Positions 1 to 10,911 are shown, counted from the first letter of the stretch. The stretch: 49,726 bases of DNA from Candidatus Omnitrophota bacterium (GCA_018823705.1 JAHJHP010000012.1:1-49726), one strand, 5' to 3'. Translations and numbers: made by a program. The notes: generated by a model not told the origin, from the letters alone.

Positions 1-20
1 ATTTTCGCGAAAAAAGCGGC

Positions 21-48
21 TTGACAATAATTTGCGCGGATGATAGCA
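21..48 (+). promoter_or_regulatory. Candidate sigma-70 promoter (TTGACA ... TAGCAT)
   Basis: TTGACA at 21-26 followed at ~17 bp by TAGCAT, just upstream of the first CDS. Confidence 0.45.
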
Positions 49-72
49 TAACTCGTTGGAAGGTAAAATGTT

Positions 73-498
73 ATGATAGATAAGAAGACGGAAGTCGACA
101 TAAAGGCGCTCAAGAGTTTTCTGGAATTCTGGACTAAGTTTCGTTCAATATATGACGAAACTGTGGCCAAGGACATAATATCTGATGAGGATGAGGCTAA
201 GTTCCTCGAGGTGAGAGACCTGATAAAGTCGAAATACGGAGTCTTGACAAGCGGCCTTGACTTCAAATATGCCCAGCGCTCACGGCTGACGGACCCTGTA
301 GACGGAGTCCTCGCGATAAACGGCGTCAGGCTCATGTCCGAAAGAAGCCTTAAAAAACTTAATGACGATTGGCGGGATTCTTACGTCTTTCTGAACAGCA
401 TCACGGAGCGCCTTAAGAATAAGAGGAAGCGGCTCGAAGATTTTAACCCCATCGCCGTATTTTTTAAAAGGTTACTCGAACGTAAGAGGGAGATTTGA
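73..498 (+). CDS. Hypothetical protein, 141 aa
   Basis: ORF track; upstream promoter-like motif; adjacent to the HU gene; no family recognised. Confidence 0.7.
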   Translation: MIDKKTEVDIKALKSFLEFWTKFRSIYDETVAKDIISDEDEAKFLEVRDLIKSKYGVLTSGLDFKYAQRSRLTDPVDGVLAINGVRLMSERSLKKLNDDWRDSYVFLNSITERLKNKRKRLEDFNPIAVFFKRLLERKREI

Positions 499-499
499 G

Positions 500-772
500 A
501 TGACAAAGAAAGAGATAGTGATGAAGATATCGGAAGAGACGAACATCAAACAGATCGACGTGAAGGCGGTCGTGCAGAAGACGCTTGATCATATCATAAC
601 CGCTCTGTCGGCCGGCGAGACCGTGGAACTCAGGAATTTCGGTATCTTCAAGGTAAAATCGAGAAGGTCAAGAATAGGGAGAAACCCAAAGACCGGCCAG
701 GCGGTACCGATACCGGAAAGAAAGGTCGTCTCGTTCAAGGTCGGAATGGTCATGAAGAAGAAAGTCAAATAG
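500..772 (+). CDS. HU/IHF-family DNA-binding protein
   Basis: GETVELRNFGIFKVKSRRSRIGRNPKTGQAVPIPERKVVSFKVG is the HU/IHF signature. Confidence 0.96.
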   Translation: MTKKEIVMKISEETNIKQIDVKAVVQKTLDHIITALSAGETVELRNFGIFKVKSRRSRIGRNPKTGQAVPIPERKVVSFKVGMVMKKKVK

Positions 773-806
773 TTGACAGTTGATAGTCAGTAGTCGGGAG
801 GGGAAA

Positions 807-2078
807 TTGGAGTATAAGTCTGTGAGAGGGATGGATGACCTGCTTCCCCAGGATGCGTGGATCTGGCACGACCTGGAAGCTAAGGCCCGGCGTGAATTTG
901 AGTCTTCAGGATATTCGGAGATACGTACGCCAATACTGGAAGATACGTCTGTTTTTGTGCGCGGTATCGGCGAGACGACCGATATAGTCACGAAAGAGAT
1001 GTTCACTTTTCAGGACAGGAAAGAGCGTTCTCTTACGATGCGCCCGGAAGGTACCGCGCCGATAGTCAGGGCTTATATCGAGCATGCTCTCCTTGCGCGT
1101 TCGCCGATCAGCAGGCTTTACTACATAGGCCCGATGTTCAGGGCCGAACGTCCGCAAAAAGGGCGTTTGAGGCAATTCTTTCAGATTGGCGCGGAAGTCA
1201 TAGGATCAAATTCTCCTTTTGCCGACATAGAGATAATAGCGCAGGTCGATGGCCTGATGAAATCATTTGCTCTCAAGGATTATAAGATAAAATTGAATAC
1301 GCTAGGCTGTAAGGCCGATAAAGCTAAATTCGCTAAAGCCCTTAAAGATTATCTGGCGGATAAGAGTTCGCGGCTCTGCGACGATTGCAGGGCCAGGATG
1401 GAGAAGAATGTCCTCAGGGTGCTCGACTGCAAGAACGAAAGCTGTAAAGATGTCGTCAGGGAATCCCCGAACGTGATTGAGAGCCTGTGCGGCGGATGTG
1501 TCGAGCATTTTGAAAAAGTTAAAAGCAATATTGAGTCTCTCGGAATACGATTCGAGGAAGCAAAGAATCTGGTGAGGGGACTCGATTATTACACCGGGAC
1601 CGTATTCGAGGTGACGCATACGGCTCTGGGCGGCCAGGACGCGATCGGCGCCGGCGGAAGATATGATAATCTGGTGAAAGATATGGGCGGAGCCGATGTC
1701 GGAGCGGTGGGTTACGCCCTCGGCATCGAGAGGATGATTATTGCGCTCATAGCCGAAGGCGCCCATCCGAAAGACGGCGATATAATATATATCGCTACGC
1801 TTGGAGACGCGGCAAAGCTTGAAGGAATAAAGATAGCGAGGAGTATCAGGCACGGAATAGAGTCGGATGGCCTGGTAGTGCTTACGGATGCGGGGGATAC
1901 ATCTTTAAAATCTCAACTGCGCAGTGCGGATAAGAGTAAAGCGAGGATCGTTATATTGCTTGGGGAGGATGAATTGAAACAAGGCAAGGTTGCTATCAAG
2001 GATATGAGCGGTAAGAATCCTCAGGTAATGGTTTCATTTGGCGATGTTGTAGAGGAAGTGAGGAAGGCCCTATGTTAA
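807..2078 (+). CDS. hisS: Histidyl-tRNA synthetase
   Basis: VRGMDDLLPQD, class II motifs, VRGLDYYTGTVFE, GGRYDNLV; TTG start at 807 has a good SD (the ORF track starts at 780). Confidence 0.95.
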   Translation: MEYKSVRGMDDLLPQDAWIWHDLEAKARREFESSGYSEIRTPILEDTSVFVRGIGETTDIVTKEMFTFQDRKERSLTMRPEGTAPIVRAYIEHALLARSPISRLYYIGPMFRAERPQKGRLRQFFQIGAEVIGSNSPFADIEIIAQVDGLMKSFALKDYKIKLNTLGCKADKAKFAKALKDYLADKSSRLCDDCRARMEKNVLRVLDCKNESCKDVVRESPNVIESLCGGCVEHFEKVKSNIESLGIRFEEAKNLVRGLDYYTGTVFEVTHTALGGQDAIGAGGRYDNLVKDMGGADVGAVGYALGIERMIIALIAEGAHPKDGDIIYIATLGDAAKLEGIKIARSIRHGIESDGLVVLTDAGDTSLKSQLRSADKSKARIVILLGEDELKQGKVAIKDMSGKNPQVMVSFGDVVEEVRKALC

Positions 2079-3835
2079 GGACACACACCTGCGGTGAGCT
2101 CAACGATAAATCCATAGGAAAGACTGCTACGCTCTGCGGTTGGGTCGGCGCGAGACGCGACCATGGCAATCTCATCTTTATAGATATCCGCGACGGATAC
2201 GGCCTCACACAGGTTGTCTTCAATCCGAAGTTCAGCGAGGATCTTCATAAAAAGTCCGAAGAGCTGAGGTCGGAGTTTGTCATAAGGGTAAGCGGTAAGG
2301 TCGAGAGAAGGCCCTCCGGTACCCAGAACCCGAAACTCCCTACGGGCCAGATCGAAGTCGCCGCCGAATCGCTCGAGATACTCAATAAGGCCCTCACGAC
2401 GCCGTTTGAGATAGCCGATGACGCCGCGGTCACGGAAGAGAGCCGTTTAAAATACAGGTATCTGGATCTCAGGCGGGGATCGATGCAGGCCAATCTCAGG
2501 CTCAGGCACAAGGTATGTAAGTCCGCGCGTGACTATTTTGATGAGAGAAATTTTGTCGAGGTCGAGACCCCGATCCTCACTAAATCCACACCCGAAGGCG
2601 CAAGAGATTATCTGGTGCCTTCAAGAGTCAATCCGGGCATGTTCTACGCTCTGCCGCAATCGCCGCAGCTCTTTAAGCAGATACTGATGGTCTCATCGTT
2701 TGACCGTTATTTTCAGATAGCGAAATGTTTCCGTGACGAGGACCTGAGGGCCGACAGGCAGCCTGAATTCACCCAGTTTGATATCGAGATGTCCTTTGTA
2801 ACGGAGGATGATATCTATGATATCTCGGAAGGGCTCATGAAGAAGCTCTTCAAAGACGCGATAGGCTATGACCTGAAGACTCCGTTTCCGAGAATGAAAT
2901 ACGCGGATTCGATTGCCAAATACGGATGCGATAAACCCGATATAAGGTTTGCGCTCGAGCTCGTCGAGATCACGGATATAGTCAAGGCTTGCCAGTTCAA
3001 GATATTCCGGGACGTCGTCAATAAGAACGGCAAGATCATCGCGATAAACGCCAAGGGGTGCGGTTCGTATTCGCGCTCTCAGGTAGATGCATTGATAGAA
3101 TTCGTAAAAGAGTACGGCGCGAAGGGCCTGGCCAACTTCAAGTGCGACGGCGTCAGGCTGGTATCGCAGATCGATAAATTCTTCTCGGAGGAAGAGCTGG
3201 ACTCGATAAAGAAAGCGCTCAATGCCTGCGATGGAGATATGATATTCATAGTAGCGGACAAGAAGAGGACAGCATACGACGCCATGTCGAATCTGCGCAA
3301 ACATCTTGGTAAGAAACTCGCGCTTATCGATGAGAAGGTATTTCAATTTCTCTGGATCACCGACTTCCCGCTCCTCCAATACAGTGATGAAGATAAGAGA
3401 TGGGTCTCCGAGCACCACCCTTTCACGTCCGTCCATCCCGACGACCTCGGGATACTGGAAAAAGGGGAAGAGCTGGACAAAGTGAGAGCGCGCTCTTATG
3501 ACCTCGTGATAAACGGCGCCGAAATAGGTTCCGGCAGCATCAGGATCCATGACGGCAAGATGCAGGAGCTGATATTTAAGATCATAGGTATCGATGAGGG
3601 CGAGGCGAAGCTCAGGTTCGGTTTCCTTCTCGACGCGTTTAAATATGGCGCCCCTCCGCATGGCGGCGTGGCCTTCGGACTGGATCGCCTTATGACGCTT
3701 TTCGTCGGTTGCGACTCCATACGCGATGTCATAGCCTTTCCGAAAACACAGAAAGCCTTCTGTCCTATGACGAGCGCGCCTTCCGCTGTGGATGAGAAAC
3801 AGCTGAACGAGCTCAGTATAAAGATAAAGACGTGA
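2072..3835 (+). CDS. aspS: Aspartyl-tRNA synthetase (bacterial type)
   Basis: RTHTCGEL, GWVGARRDHGNLIFIDIRD, CFRDEDLRADRQPEFTQFDIEMSF, GLDRL. Confidence 0.97.
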   Translation: MLRTHTCGELNDKSIGKTATLCGWVGARRDHGNLIFIDIRDGYGLTQVVFNPKFSEDLHKKSEELRSEFVIRVSGKVERRPSGTQNPKLPTGQIEVAAESLEILNKALTTPFEIADDAAVTEESRLKYRYLDLRRGSMQANLRLRHKVCKSARDYFDERNFVEVETPILTKSTPEGARDYLVPSRVNPGMFYALPQSPQLFKQILMVSSFDRYFQIAKCFRDEDLRADRQPEFTQFDIEMSFVTEDDIYDISEGLMKKLFKDAIGYDLKTPFPRMKYADSIAKYGCDKPDIRFALELVEITDIVKACQFKIFRDVVNKNGKIIAINAKGCGSYSRSQVDALIEFVKEYGAKGLANFKCDGVRLVSQIDKFFSEEELDSIKKALNACDGDMIFIVADKKRTAYDAMSNLRKHLGKKLALIDEKVFQFLWITDFPLLQYSDEDKRWVSEHHPFTSVHPDDLGILEKGEELDKVRARSYDLVINGAEIGSGSIRIHDGKMQELIFKIIGIDEGEAKLRFGFLLDAFKYGAPPHGGVAFGLDRLMTLFVGCDSIRDVIAFPKTQKAFCPMTSAPSAVDEKQLNELSIKIKT

Positions 3836-4293
3836 TAAGAGCGGCAAATCTCCATAGGTCATATCGCCTCAATGAGGGAATGGTTCGAAGTCTGACGGCG
3901 GATATATTTAGGATGATCCGCAAGGAGCCTTTTGCGGATCTGGAATTGATCTTCCTGGATGATAAGGCCATGAAGATATTTAACAAGAGGTATGCTTTCA
4001 GGGACGGTTCCACGGACGTATTGAGCTTCAGGATCGAACGGAGAGAGTTCGGTCAAAAGAGGTTTCTGGGCGAAATAATAATATCCCTCGATATGGCCCT
4101 TAGGAATTCAAAGGTATATGGCACGGATTTCACCGAAGAGGTTGTGCTCTACGTGATACACGGCATACTGCACTTATTCGGCTACGACGACGGGAATCCG
4201 CGCGACAGCCGTGAGATGGTCAGGAAACAGAACCGGATACTGGATAAATTATGCGCCTGCAGGGATTTGTCGGAAGTTTTAATGCCGCTGTAG
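3832..4293 (+). CDS. ybeY: Endoribonuclease YbeY
   Basis: STDVLSF and HGILHLFGYDDG zinc motif. Confidence 0.94.
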   Translation: MIRAANLHRSYRLNEGMVRSLTADIFRMIRKEPFADLELIFLDDKAMKIFNKRYAFRDGSTDVLSFRIERREFGQKRFLGEIIISLDMALRNSKVYGTDFTEEVVLYVIHGILHLFGYDDGNPRDSREMVRKQNRILDKLCACRDLSEVLMPL

Positions 4294-4949
4294 AAGGCTT
4301 CATATACGTACTGAAGACAGAGCGTAATATGAGGGCCCATTTTCTTGTCGCCCTATTCTTTCTCCTCCTGGGAATATACCTGAACTTCCCGGCCGTAGAG
4401 ATAATGATCCTGGCCATAACGATAACTCTGGTACTGATGGTGGAGATGATCAACACCGCGATAGAGCTTACCATCGATATGATCAAAACGGACGTTCATC
4501 CGGCTGCGCGCATAATAAAGGATGTCTCCGCGGGCGCTGTGCTCCTGACATCGATCAACGCCACGATCGTCGGCTATATCCTCTTCGCGAAGAAGATCCC
4601 TTTTAACGTTGGTGAGTATATGTTAAATATAAGGTCTTCTCCGTGGCACCTGACTTTCATGGCGCTCATCCTCGTATTCGGGTCAAGCATACTGGGCAAG
4701 ATAATATTTCACAAAGGGACACCGCTGCGCGGCGGCATGCCGTCGGGACACTCCGCGATCGCTTTCGCCATATGGACGATAATCGCCTTCTTTAGCAATA
4801 ATTCCATCGTCATAGCGCTGGCGTTCCTGATGGCGTTTCTTATAGCGCGTCACAGGGTAAAGGACGCCGTTCACACCGTATGGGAAGTGATAGTAGGCGC
4901 TATCCTGGGGATCCTTCTCACGACGGTAGTATTCCAGATATTTCACTGA
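4251..4949 (+). CDS. Diacylglycerol/undecaprenol kinase (DgkA) fused to a PAP2 phosphatase domain
   Basis: N-terminus has DgkA motif (VEMINTAIELTIDMI); C-terminus has PAP2-like motif (GGMPSGHSAIAFA...ARHRVKDAVHTVWEVIVGAILG). Confidence 0.88.
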   Translation: MRLQGFVGSFNAAVEGFIYVLKTERNMRAHFLVALFFLLLGIYLNFPAVEIMILAITITLVLMVEMINTAIELTIDMIKTDVHPAARIIKDVSAGAVLLTSINATIVGYILFAKKIPFNVGEYMLNIRSSPWHLTFMALILVFGSSILGKIIFHKGTPLRGGMPSGHSAIAFAIWTIIAFFSNNSIVIALAFLMAFLIARHRVKDAVHTVWEVIVGAILGILLTTVVFQIFH

Positions 4950-4953
4950 TACA

Positions 4954-5706
4954 ATGCCGATACAGAAGAGTGATGGTATATTGCTCCGCCGACAGGATCT
5001 AAGAGAGACGAGCATACTACTGACTTTTTACACCAGGGACTTCGGCAAGATAAAGGGGATCGTTCGCGGCGTCAGGGGGCCGAGGGCGATATTCGGCGGA
5101 GGCGCATATGAGCTGTTTGCGCTCGATGAAATAATATTCTATGAAAGAAAAGGCGGAGAGATATTTACGATATCTCAATGCGACCTCTTAAATTATTTTA
5201 ATCCCATCAGGGCGTCTCTCGAAAAATTATCCTACGCTTCTTATATAGTGGAGCTCCTGGACTCAGTGACGGGCCTGTCGGACAAGAATAGCGAAGTATT
5301 TGACCTCGCGCTTAACAGTATAACTCTGCTGGCCGGACACTCGAGTTCCAGGCGCGTCGCCCGCATATTCGAGATAAAGCTGCTGAGCCTGCTCGGGCTT
5401 ATGCCCAACTTCGCAGAGTGCGCGAATTGCGGCAGCGCGGCCGGAATTCAGCCGAGATTCAGCCTCCGGCACGGAGGTTTGATATGCAAGAAATGCCTGA
5501 ATGCGGACAGGATGGCGGTCTCTATACTGCCGGGCACGGTAAAGTTCATGGAACATATACGTTCGTCATCGTTCGAGAGGGCGGCTATGGTGAAGGTATC
5601 CGTAGATGTGGGTAGAGAGCTCGAGAGGCTCCTTCGCCGGTATCTCGATTATCATGTTGAGCGCCGCCTGAAGACTGTTCAATTTATCAGAGAGATCGCG
5701 CCATAG
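4954..5706 (+). CDS. recO: DNA repair protein RecO
   Basis: DGILLRRQDLRETSILLTFYTRDFGKIKGIVRGVRG and C-terminal CXXC zinc motif. Confidence 0.92.
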   Translation: MPIQKSDGILLRRQDLRETSILLTFYTRDFGKIKGIVRGVRGPRAIFGGGAYELFALDEIIFYERKGGEIFTISQCDLLNYFNPIRASLEKLSYASYIVELLDSVTGLSDKNSEVFDLALNSITLLAGHSSSRRVARIFEIKLLSLLGLMPNFAECANCGSAAGIQPRFSLRHGGLICKKCLNADRMAVSILPGTVKFMEHIRSSSFERAAMVKVSVDVGRELERLLRRYLDYHVERRLKTVQFIREIAP

Positions 5707-5799
5707 CCATAGCTTTTTTCTTGATTTTGGCGGGACCATGTGTTAGGATGACAAAATTCCATTGTTGATGAGATCGCTATATTAAGGATATACCAGTAT

Positions 5800-7128
5800 A
5801 TGCAGCAACCGGAGTTGAAACAGCCTCTATCAGGCATGATGGATAAGATGGTCTCCCTTTGCAAGAGGCGGGGTTTCATCTTCCAATCGAGTGAGATCTA
5901 CGGCGGACTGACGGCCACCTGGGACTACGGCCCGCTGGGCGCGGAGCTCAAACGCAACCTCAAGGAAGCCTGGTGGCGGTCCAACGTCTATGAGCGTGAT
6001 GACATTGAAGGCCTCGACTGCGCGATCCTGATGAGGCCGGAGACCTGGATGGCATCGGGCCATGTCTCCAACTTTGAGGATACGCTGGTAGACTGCAAGT
6101 CCTGCAAAAAACGGTTCAAGGTCGAGCATGTTACCGGTAAAAAATGCCCCGAGTGCGACGGTGAACTTACCGAACCGCGCCAATTCAACATGATGCTCAA
6201 GACGCATCTTGGCCCCATAGAAGACGCGACGAGCCTGACATATTTAAGGCCCGAGACCGCGCAGGGTATCTTCGTTAACTTCAAGAACGTCGTCGATTCG
6301 ATGAGGCGAAAGGTACCGTTTGGCATCGCGCAGACGGGAAAGTCTTTTCGTAACGAAGTCACCACCAGGAGTTTTACGTTCCGCTCGCGTGAATTCGAGC
6401 AGATGGAGATCGAGTTCTTCGTAAAACCGGGCACGGATGATGAGTGGTATTCCAGATGGGTGGAGGAGCGTTTTAACTGGTACGTGAAGTTAGGCATCAG
6501 AAAAGAAAATCTGAGGATGCGTCAGCACGAAGAAGATGAGCTTGCGCACTACGCGAAGGCTTGCACCGATATCGAGTACCAGTTCCCGTTCGGCTGGTCC
6601 GAGCTTGAGGGCATAGCCAATAGGGCCGATTTCGACCTGAAACAGCATAGCCGACTGAGCGGCAAGGAGATCGACTTTTTCGATGATGTCGCGAACGAGC
6701 GATACGTCCCGTATGTCATCGAGCCGTCCGGCGGCATAGATCGTTCGATCCTCGCGTTCCTCTTTGACGCGTACCGCGAGGAGAAGGTAAAGGACGAGAA
6801 GCGCGTTGTATTGGGTTTACACAAGCATCTGGCGCCGCTCAAGGCGGCGATCCTGCCATTATTGAGAAATAGGCCCGACATAGTGGAATTGGCCCACAAG
6901 ATCACGGATGATCTTAAGAAGGACGCGAAGGTCAGGTATGACGACACCGCGTCCATCGGCAGGCTTTATCGAAGGCAGGATGAGATCGGCACGCCCTATT
7001 GCATTACGGTCGATGTCGATAGCCTCACCGATAGGAAAGTCACCGTTCGCGATCGTGACACGATGAAGCAGGAGAGGATAGAAGTTTCTAATATAAAGGA
7101 ATATCTAAAGGAAGGGTTAAGGAGATGA
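5800..7128 (+). CDS. glyS: Glycyl-tRNA synthetase (dimeric type)
   Basis: SSEIYGGLTATWDYGPLGAELKRNLKEAWW; LRPETAQGIFVNFKN; GIDRSILAFL. Confidence 0.96.
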   Translation: MQQPELKQPLSGMMDKMVSLCKRRGFIFQSSEIYGGLTATWDYGPLGAELKRNLKEAWWRSNVYERDDIEGLDCAILMRPETWMASGHVSNFEDTLVDCKSCKKRFKVEHVTGKKCPECDGELTEPRQFNMMLKTHLGPIEDATSLTYLRPETAQGIFVNFKNVVDSMRRKVPFGIAQTGKSFRNEVTTRSFTFRSREFEQMEIEFFVKPGTDDEWYSRWVEERFNWYVKLGIRKENLRMRQHEEDELAHYAKACTDIEYQFPFGWSELEGIANRADFDLKQHSRLSGKEIDFFDDVANERYVPYVIEPSGGIDRSILAFLFDAYREEKVKDEKRVVLGLHKHLAPLKAAILPLLRNRPDIVELAHKITDDLKKDAKVRYDDTASIGRLYRRQDEIGTPYCITVDVDSLTDRKVTVRDRDTMKQERIEVSNIKEYLKEGLRR

Positions 7129-9869
7129 AGAGAGCAGGTAAGTATGTCTATTTCTTCGGCGGCGGGAAAGCCGATGGTAACGAGTCTATGAAGAATCTCC
7201 TGGGAGGCAAAGGCGCGAATCTTGCCGAGATGGCAGGGCATCCCAGTTTAAAGCTTCCGGTTCCCCCGGGTTTTACCGTCACAACCGATGTTTGCATCGA
7301 ATTCCTGAAGAACAACAAGAAATACCCGGTAAGTCTGACTACCCAGGTCGATAAGGCTATGGCGCAGGTAGAGAAGATCATGGGCAAAAAATTCGGTGAT
7401 CCGGTCAACCCTCTTCTGGTCTCTGTGCGTTCGGGCGCGCGTAAGTCGATGCCCGGCATGATGGATACGGTCCTGAACGTCGGTTTGAACCATAAGACGA
7501 TTCCCGGACTGATAAAGCAGACCGGTAATGAACGTTTTGTATACGATGCCTACCGCAGGCTGATCATGATGTACTCCGACGTTGTTATGGAAAAGGCGGC
7601 CGGCATAGAACCGAAAGGCGGTAAAGGGATCAGGAAGGTCCTGGATGAAAAGCTGGGAGATGTAAAACGCTCCAAAGGTTACAAGTCGGATACGGAGCTT
7701 ACGGTCGCAGACCTGAAAGCGCTGGCGGAAGATTTTAAGAGAACGGTAAAAGACGTCCTGGGCAAGCCTTTTCCGGATGACGCTGAAAAGCAGCTTTGGG
7801 GAGGCATAGGCGGAGTATTTTCGAGCTGGAACGGAAAACGGGCTATCGAGTACCGCAAAATAGAGCGGATACCGGACGAGTGGGGCACCGCGGTCAATGT
7901 GCAGTCGATGGTATTCGGTAATATGGGCGATGACAGCGCCACGGGCGTTGCTTTCAGCCGGAACCCGGGAAGCGGCGAAGCTCAATTTTACGGCGAGTAT
8001 CTCGTGAATGCGCAGGGCGAGGATGTCGTGGCGGGTATACGCACTCCGGCGCCTCTTAACAAGTATTCACAGAACGACCAGAGCAAACAGTTTACGAGTC
8101 TGGAAAAATTGATGCCGAAGCTTTACCGGGAGCTCGACTCTATGCGTAAGCGGCTCGAGAAGCATTATAAGGATATGCAGGACATTGAATTCACTATCGA
8201 AAGGGGCACGCTCTACATGCTGCAATGCCGTGTCGGAAAACGTAACGGTGTGGCGGCTGTACGTATGGCTGTAGAGATGCATAAGGAGAAGCTCATAGAC
8301 GCCAGGACAGCCGTAATGCGCGTCGGCCCTAACCAGCTTGTGGAACTGCTTTTGCCGATGATCGACCCAAAGGCTGAGATCGCCGCGGGTTCGATAGCCA
8401 AAGGTTTGCCCGCGGGTCCGGGCGGCGCTGTAGGCCGCGCGGTATTTACGTCTCATGAAGCCGTTAGCTGGGCCTCGAAAGGCGAGAAGGTGATACTCGT
8501 TCGCGAGGAGACTTCTCCCGAAGACGTAGACGGCATGCATAAGGCGGAAGCTATATTGACATTGAAGGGCGGCATGACTTCACACGCGGCTCTGGTAGCC
8601 CGTGGATGGGGCAAGTGCTGTATAGTCGGTTGCACCGATTTCGAGATTGCCGACGACAATAAGTCGCTTACGACGAAGAAGGGTATTACGATCAAAGAGG
8701 GCGACTGGTTAAGTTTAAACGGGACGACAGGCCTCGTTTATAAAGGGAAGCTTTCCCTGGTGGATGTGGATGTCGATAACAACAGGTCTTATACAAAGCT
8801 TATGAAGCTGGTCGATAAGTTCAGGACGATGAAAGTTCGCACCAATGCGGACACTCCCAGGGATGCCGCCCAGGCCATTAAGTTCGGCGCCGAAGGCATA
8901 GGCCTCTTCAGGACCGAGCATATGTTTTACGGTGAGGGAGCCGATAAGCCGCTATTTCTTTTGCGCAAGATGATCATGTCCAAGAGTCTCGCAGAGAGAG
9001 TGGTAGCCTTAAATGAGTTATTCCCGTTCGTTAAAAGCGATGTCAAGGCGACCCTCGAAGCCATGAAGGGCCATCCGGTCACTATCAGGCTGCTCGATCC
9101 GCCGCTGCATGAGTTTGTTCCGCACAGCGAGGATAAGCTACAGGCTCTTGCCAGGGAGCTCGGGGTAGATATGAGTGAGCTGCATAAGCGCGCTGACATT
9201 TTGAGCGAAAATAATCCGATGTTAGGCCACCGCGGTGTCCGTCTGGGTATCACCTATCCGGAGATCACCGAGATGCAGGTGCGCGCCATTCTCGAAGCTA
9301 CGGCGGAGCTTAGCAAGTCCGGCAAGAAAGTGGAGTCGGAGATAATGATACCTGTCACGTGCGCTAAAGCCGAGCTTGATGCACAGAAGATAATAGTCGA
9401 CAGGGTGCATAAAGAGACTTGCGAAAAGTTCGGAGTGAAGAAGATCCCGTTCATGTACGGCACCATGATAGAGATACCGCGCGCCGCGCTCCAGGCCGGT
9501 TCGATGGCCAAGACTGCGGAGTTCTTCTCGTTTGGCACTAATGACCTGACGCAGATGAGTTTCGGTTTCAGCCGCGATGATATAGGAAGCTTCCTGCCGG
9601 ATTATCTCGCCGCGAAGGTGCTGCCGGCGGATCCGTTCCAGACTATCGACCAGGATGGTGTCGGCGAATTGATAAAGATTGCCATAGACCGTGGCCGTGC
9701 TACGCGCAAAGATCTGGAGGTCGGCATCTGCGGCGAACACGGCGGAGATCCGGAGAGTGTAAAGTTTTGCCATCGGGTCGGCATGAACTATGTTAGCTGC
9801 TCGCCGTTCAGAGTCCCCATAGCTCGTCTGGCAGCCGCGCAGGCCGCCGTCGAAGGAAAGAAGAAGTAA
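7125..9869 (+). CDS. ppdK: Pyruvate, phosphate dikinase
   Basis: GGKGANLAEMA, PPGFTVTT, GGMTSHAALVARGWGKCCIVG, GICGEHGGDPESV. Confidence 0.97.
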   Translation: MKRAGKYVYFFGGGKADGNESMKNLLGGKGANLAEMAGHPSLKLPVPPGFTVTTDVCIEFLKNNKKYPVSLTTQVDKAMAQVEKIMGKKFGDPVNPLLVSVRSGARKSMPGMMDTVLNVGLNHKTIPGLIKQTGNERFVYDAYRRLIMMYSDVVMEKAAGIEPKGGKGIRKVLDEKLGDVKRSKGYKSDTELTVADLKALAEDFKRTVKDVLGKPFPDDAEKQLWGGIGGVFSSWNGKRAIEYRKIERIPDEWGTAVNVQSMVFGNMGDDSATGVAFSRNPGSGEAQFYGEYLVNAQGEDVVAGIRTPAPLNKYSQNDQSKQFTSLEKLMPKLYRELDSMRKRLEKHYKDMQDIEFTIERGTLYMLQCRVGKRNGVAAVRMAVEMHKEKLIDARTAVMRVGPNQLVELLLPMIDPKAEIAAGSIAKGLPAGPGGAVGRAVFTSHEAVSWASKGEKVILVREETSPEDVDGMHKAEAILTLKGGMTSHAALVARGWGKCCIVGCTDFEIADDNKSLTTKKGITIKEGDWLSLNGTTGLVYKGKLSLVDVDVDNNRSYTKLMKLVDKFRTMKVRTNADTPRDAAQAIKFGAEGIGLFRTEHMFYGEGADKPLFLLRKMIMSKSLAERVVALNELFPFVKSDVKATLEAMKGHPVTIRLLDPPLHEFVPHSEDKLQALARELGVDMSELHKRADILSENNPMLGHRGVRLGITYPEITEMQVRAILEATAELSKSGKKVESEIMIPVTCAKAELDAQKIIVDRVHKETCEKFGVKKIPFMYGTMIEIPRAALQAGSMAKTAEFFSFGTNDLTQMSFGFSRDDIGSFLPDYLAAKVLPADPFQTIDQDGVGELIKIAIDRGRATRKDLEVGICGEHGGDPESVKFCHRVGMNYVSCSPFRVPIARLAAAQAAVEGKKK

Positions 9870-9904
9870 TAGTTTATAAGTTAAAGTAATTCTTGCCACA
9901 ATAT

Positions 9905-9932
9905 TGTAGGGGAGGTTTAAACCTCCCCTACA
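9905..9932. repeat. Perfect palindrome TGTAGGGGAGGTTTAAACCTCCCCTACA
   Basis: Read directly; member of the 26-bp palindrome family. Confidence 0.95.
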
Positions 9933-9957
9933 TATAATGAGAATCAGGGACTAAACT

Positions 9958-10785
9958 ATGGATTCAATAAGGCTTTACCTGAAGGACATAAAGAAGCTCG
10001 CACTTCTTACTCCGGAAGAAGAGATCGCGCTTGCCATCAAGATCAAGAAGGGCGACAAGAAAGCGCGCCATAAGATGATCCAGGCAAATCTCAGGCTCGT
10101 TATCAGCATTGCCAAGAAGTATTCCCATCTTGGCGTCTCGATGATGGATCTGATCGAAGAGGGGAATCTGGGCCTTATGAAGGCGGTCGAGAAGTTCAAT
10201 CCGAAGAAGGGTTACAGATTTTCCACTTACGGCGCCTGGTGGATCCGTCAGTATGTCTCCAGGGCAATAGCGAACCAGGGCAAGACCGTGAGGATGCCGG
10301 TCTACGTTATCGAACTATTGATGCGCTACAAGAAAGTTACGGAAAATCTCACCAGCTCCCTTAAGAGAAAGCCGAAATTAAACGAGATCGCCAAACGCAT
10401 GAAGCTGCCCATGAAGAGAGTGAAGCAGCTTAGCAAGATGGTGACCGGCACCACCAGCCTTAATACGCCCGTAGGGGAAGAAGGTTCTACGGAGTTTATG
10501 GATCTGATCGAAGACGAGAATATGCCCTCGGCGGTCGATGGGCTGTCGAACTTCCTCACCAAGGAACGCATAAACGTGCTTCTATCCAGGATGTCAAAGA
10601 GAGAACAGAAGATACTGGGCCTGAGGTTCGGACTGAAAGACGGCGTCGGGCATACGCTCAGAGATACGGCAAAACATTTCGGGATAACCAGGGAAAGAGT
10701 GAGGCAGATAGAGTCGGCCGCTATGCGTAAGATGCGCGAACATATGATCGAGCAGGATAAAGAGGCCGTCGCAAAACAGAGATAG
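9958..10785 (+). CDS. RNA polymerase sigma-70 family factor (short RpoD-like)
   Basis: [70 protein letters not shown]. Confidence 0.95.
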   Translation: MDSIRLYLKDIKKLALLTPEEEIALAIKIKKGDKKARHKMIQANLRLVISIAKKYSHLGVSMMDLIEEGNLGLMKAVEKFNPKKGYRFSTYGAWWIRQYVSRAIANQGKTVRMPVYVIELLMRYKKVTENLTSSLKRKPKLNEIAKRMKLPMKRVKQLSKMVTGTTSLNTPVGEEGSTEFMDLIEDENMPSAVDGLSNFLTKERINVLLSRMSKREQKILGLRFGLKDGVGHTLRDTAKHFGITRERVRQIESAAMRKMREHMIEQDKEAVAKQR

Positions 10786-10911
10786 ATCCCTATTTTTCAG
10801 AGAAAAATCGGGATATCTTAAAATCCAGGACCTGAAAATTTTTAGAAAATTGCTTTTCGTTATTTTGAGGCGATTTTCATGTAAAATTTTCAGAATAAAA
10901 GGGAGTTACTT

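Noticed and set aside
2693-3862. Long minus-strand ORF (389 aa) opposite aspS
   Set aside because: Antisense shadow of a clear aspS coding frame; no recognisable domain. The same applies to most antisense ORFs in the track (e.g. 7248-7985, 9222-9899, 24835-25524, 45457-46389, 47751-48329).
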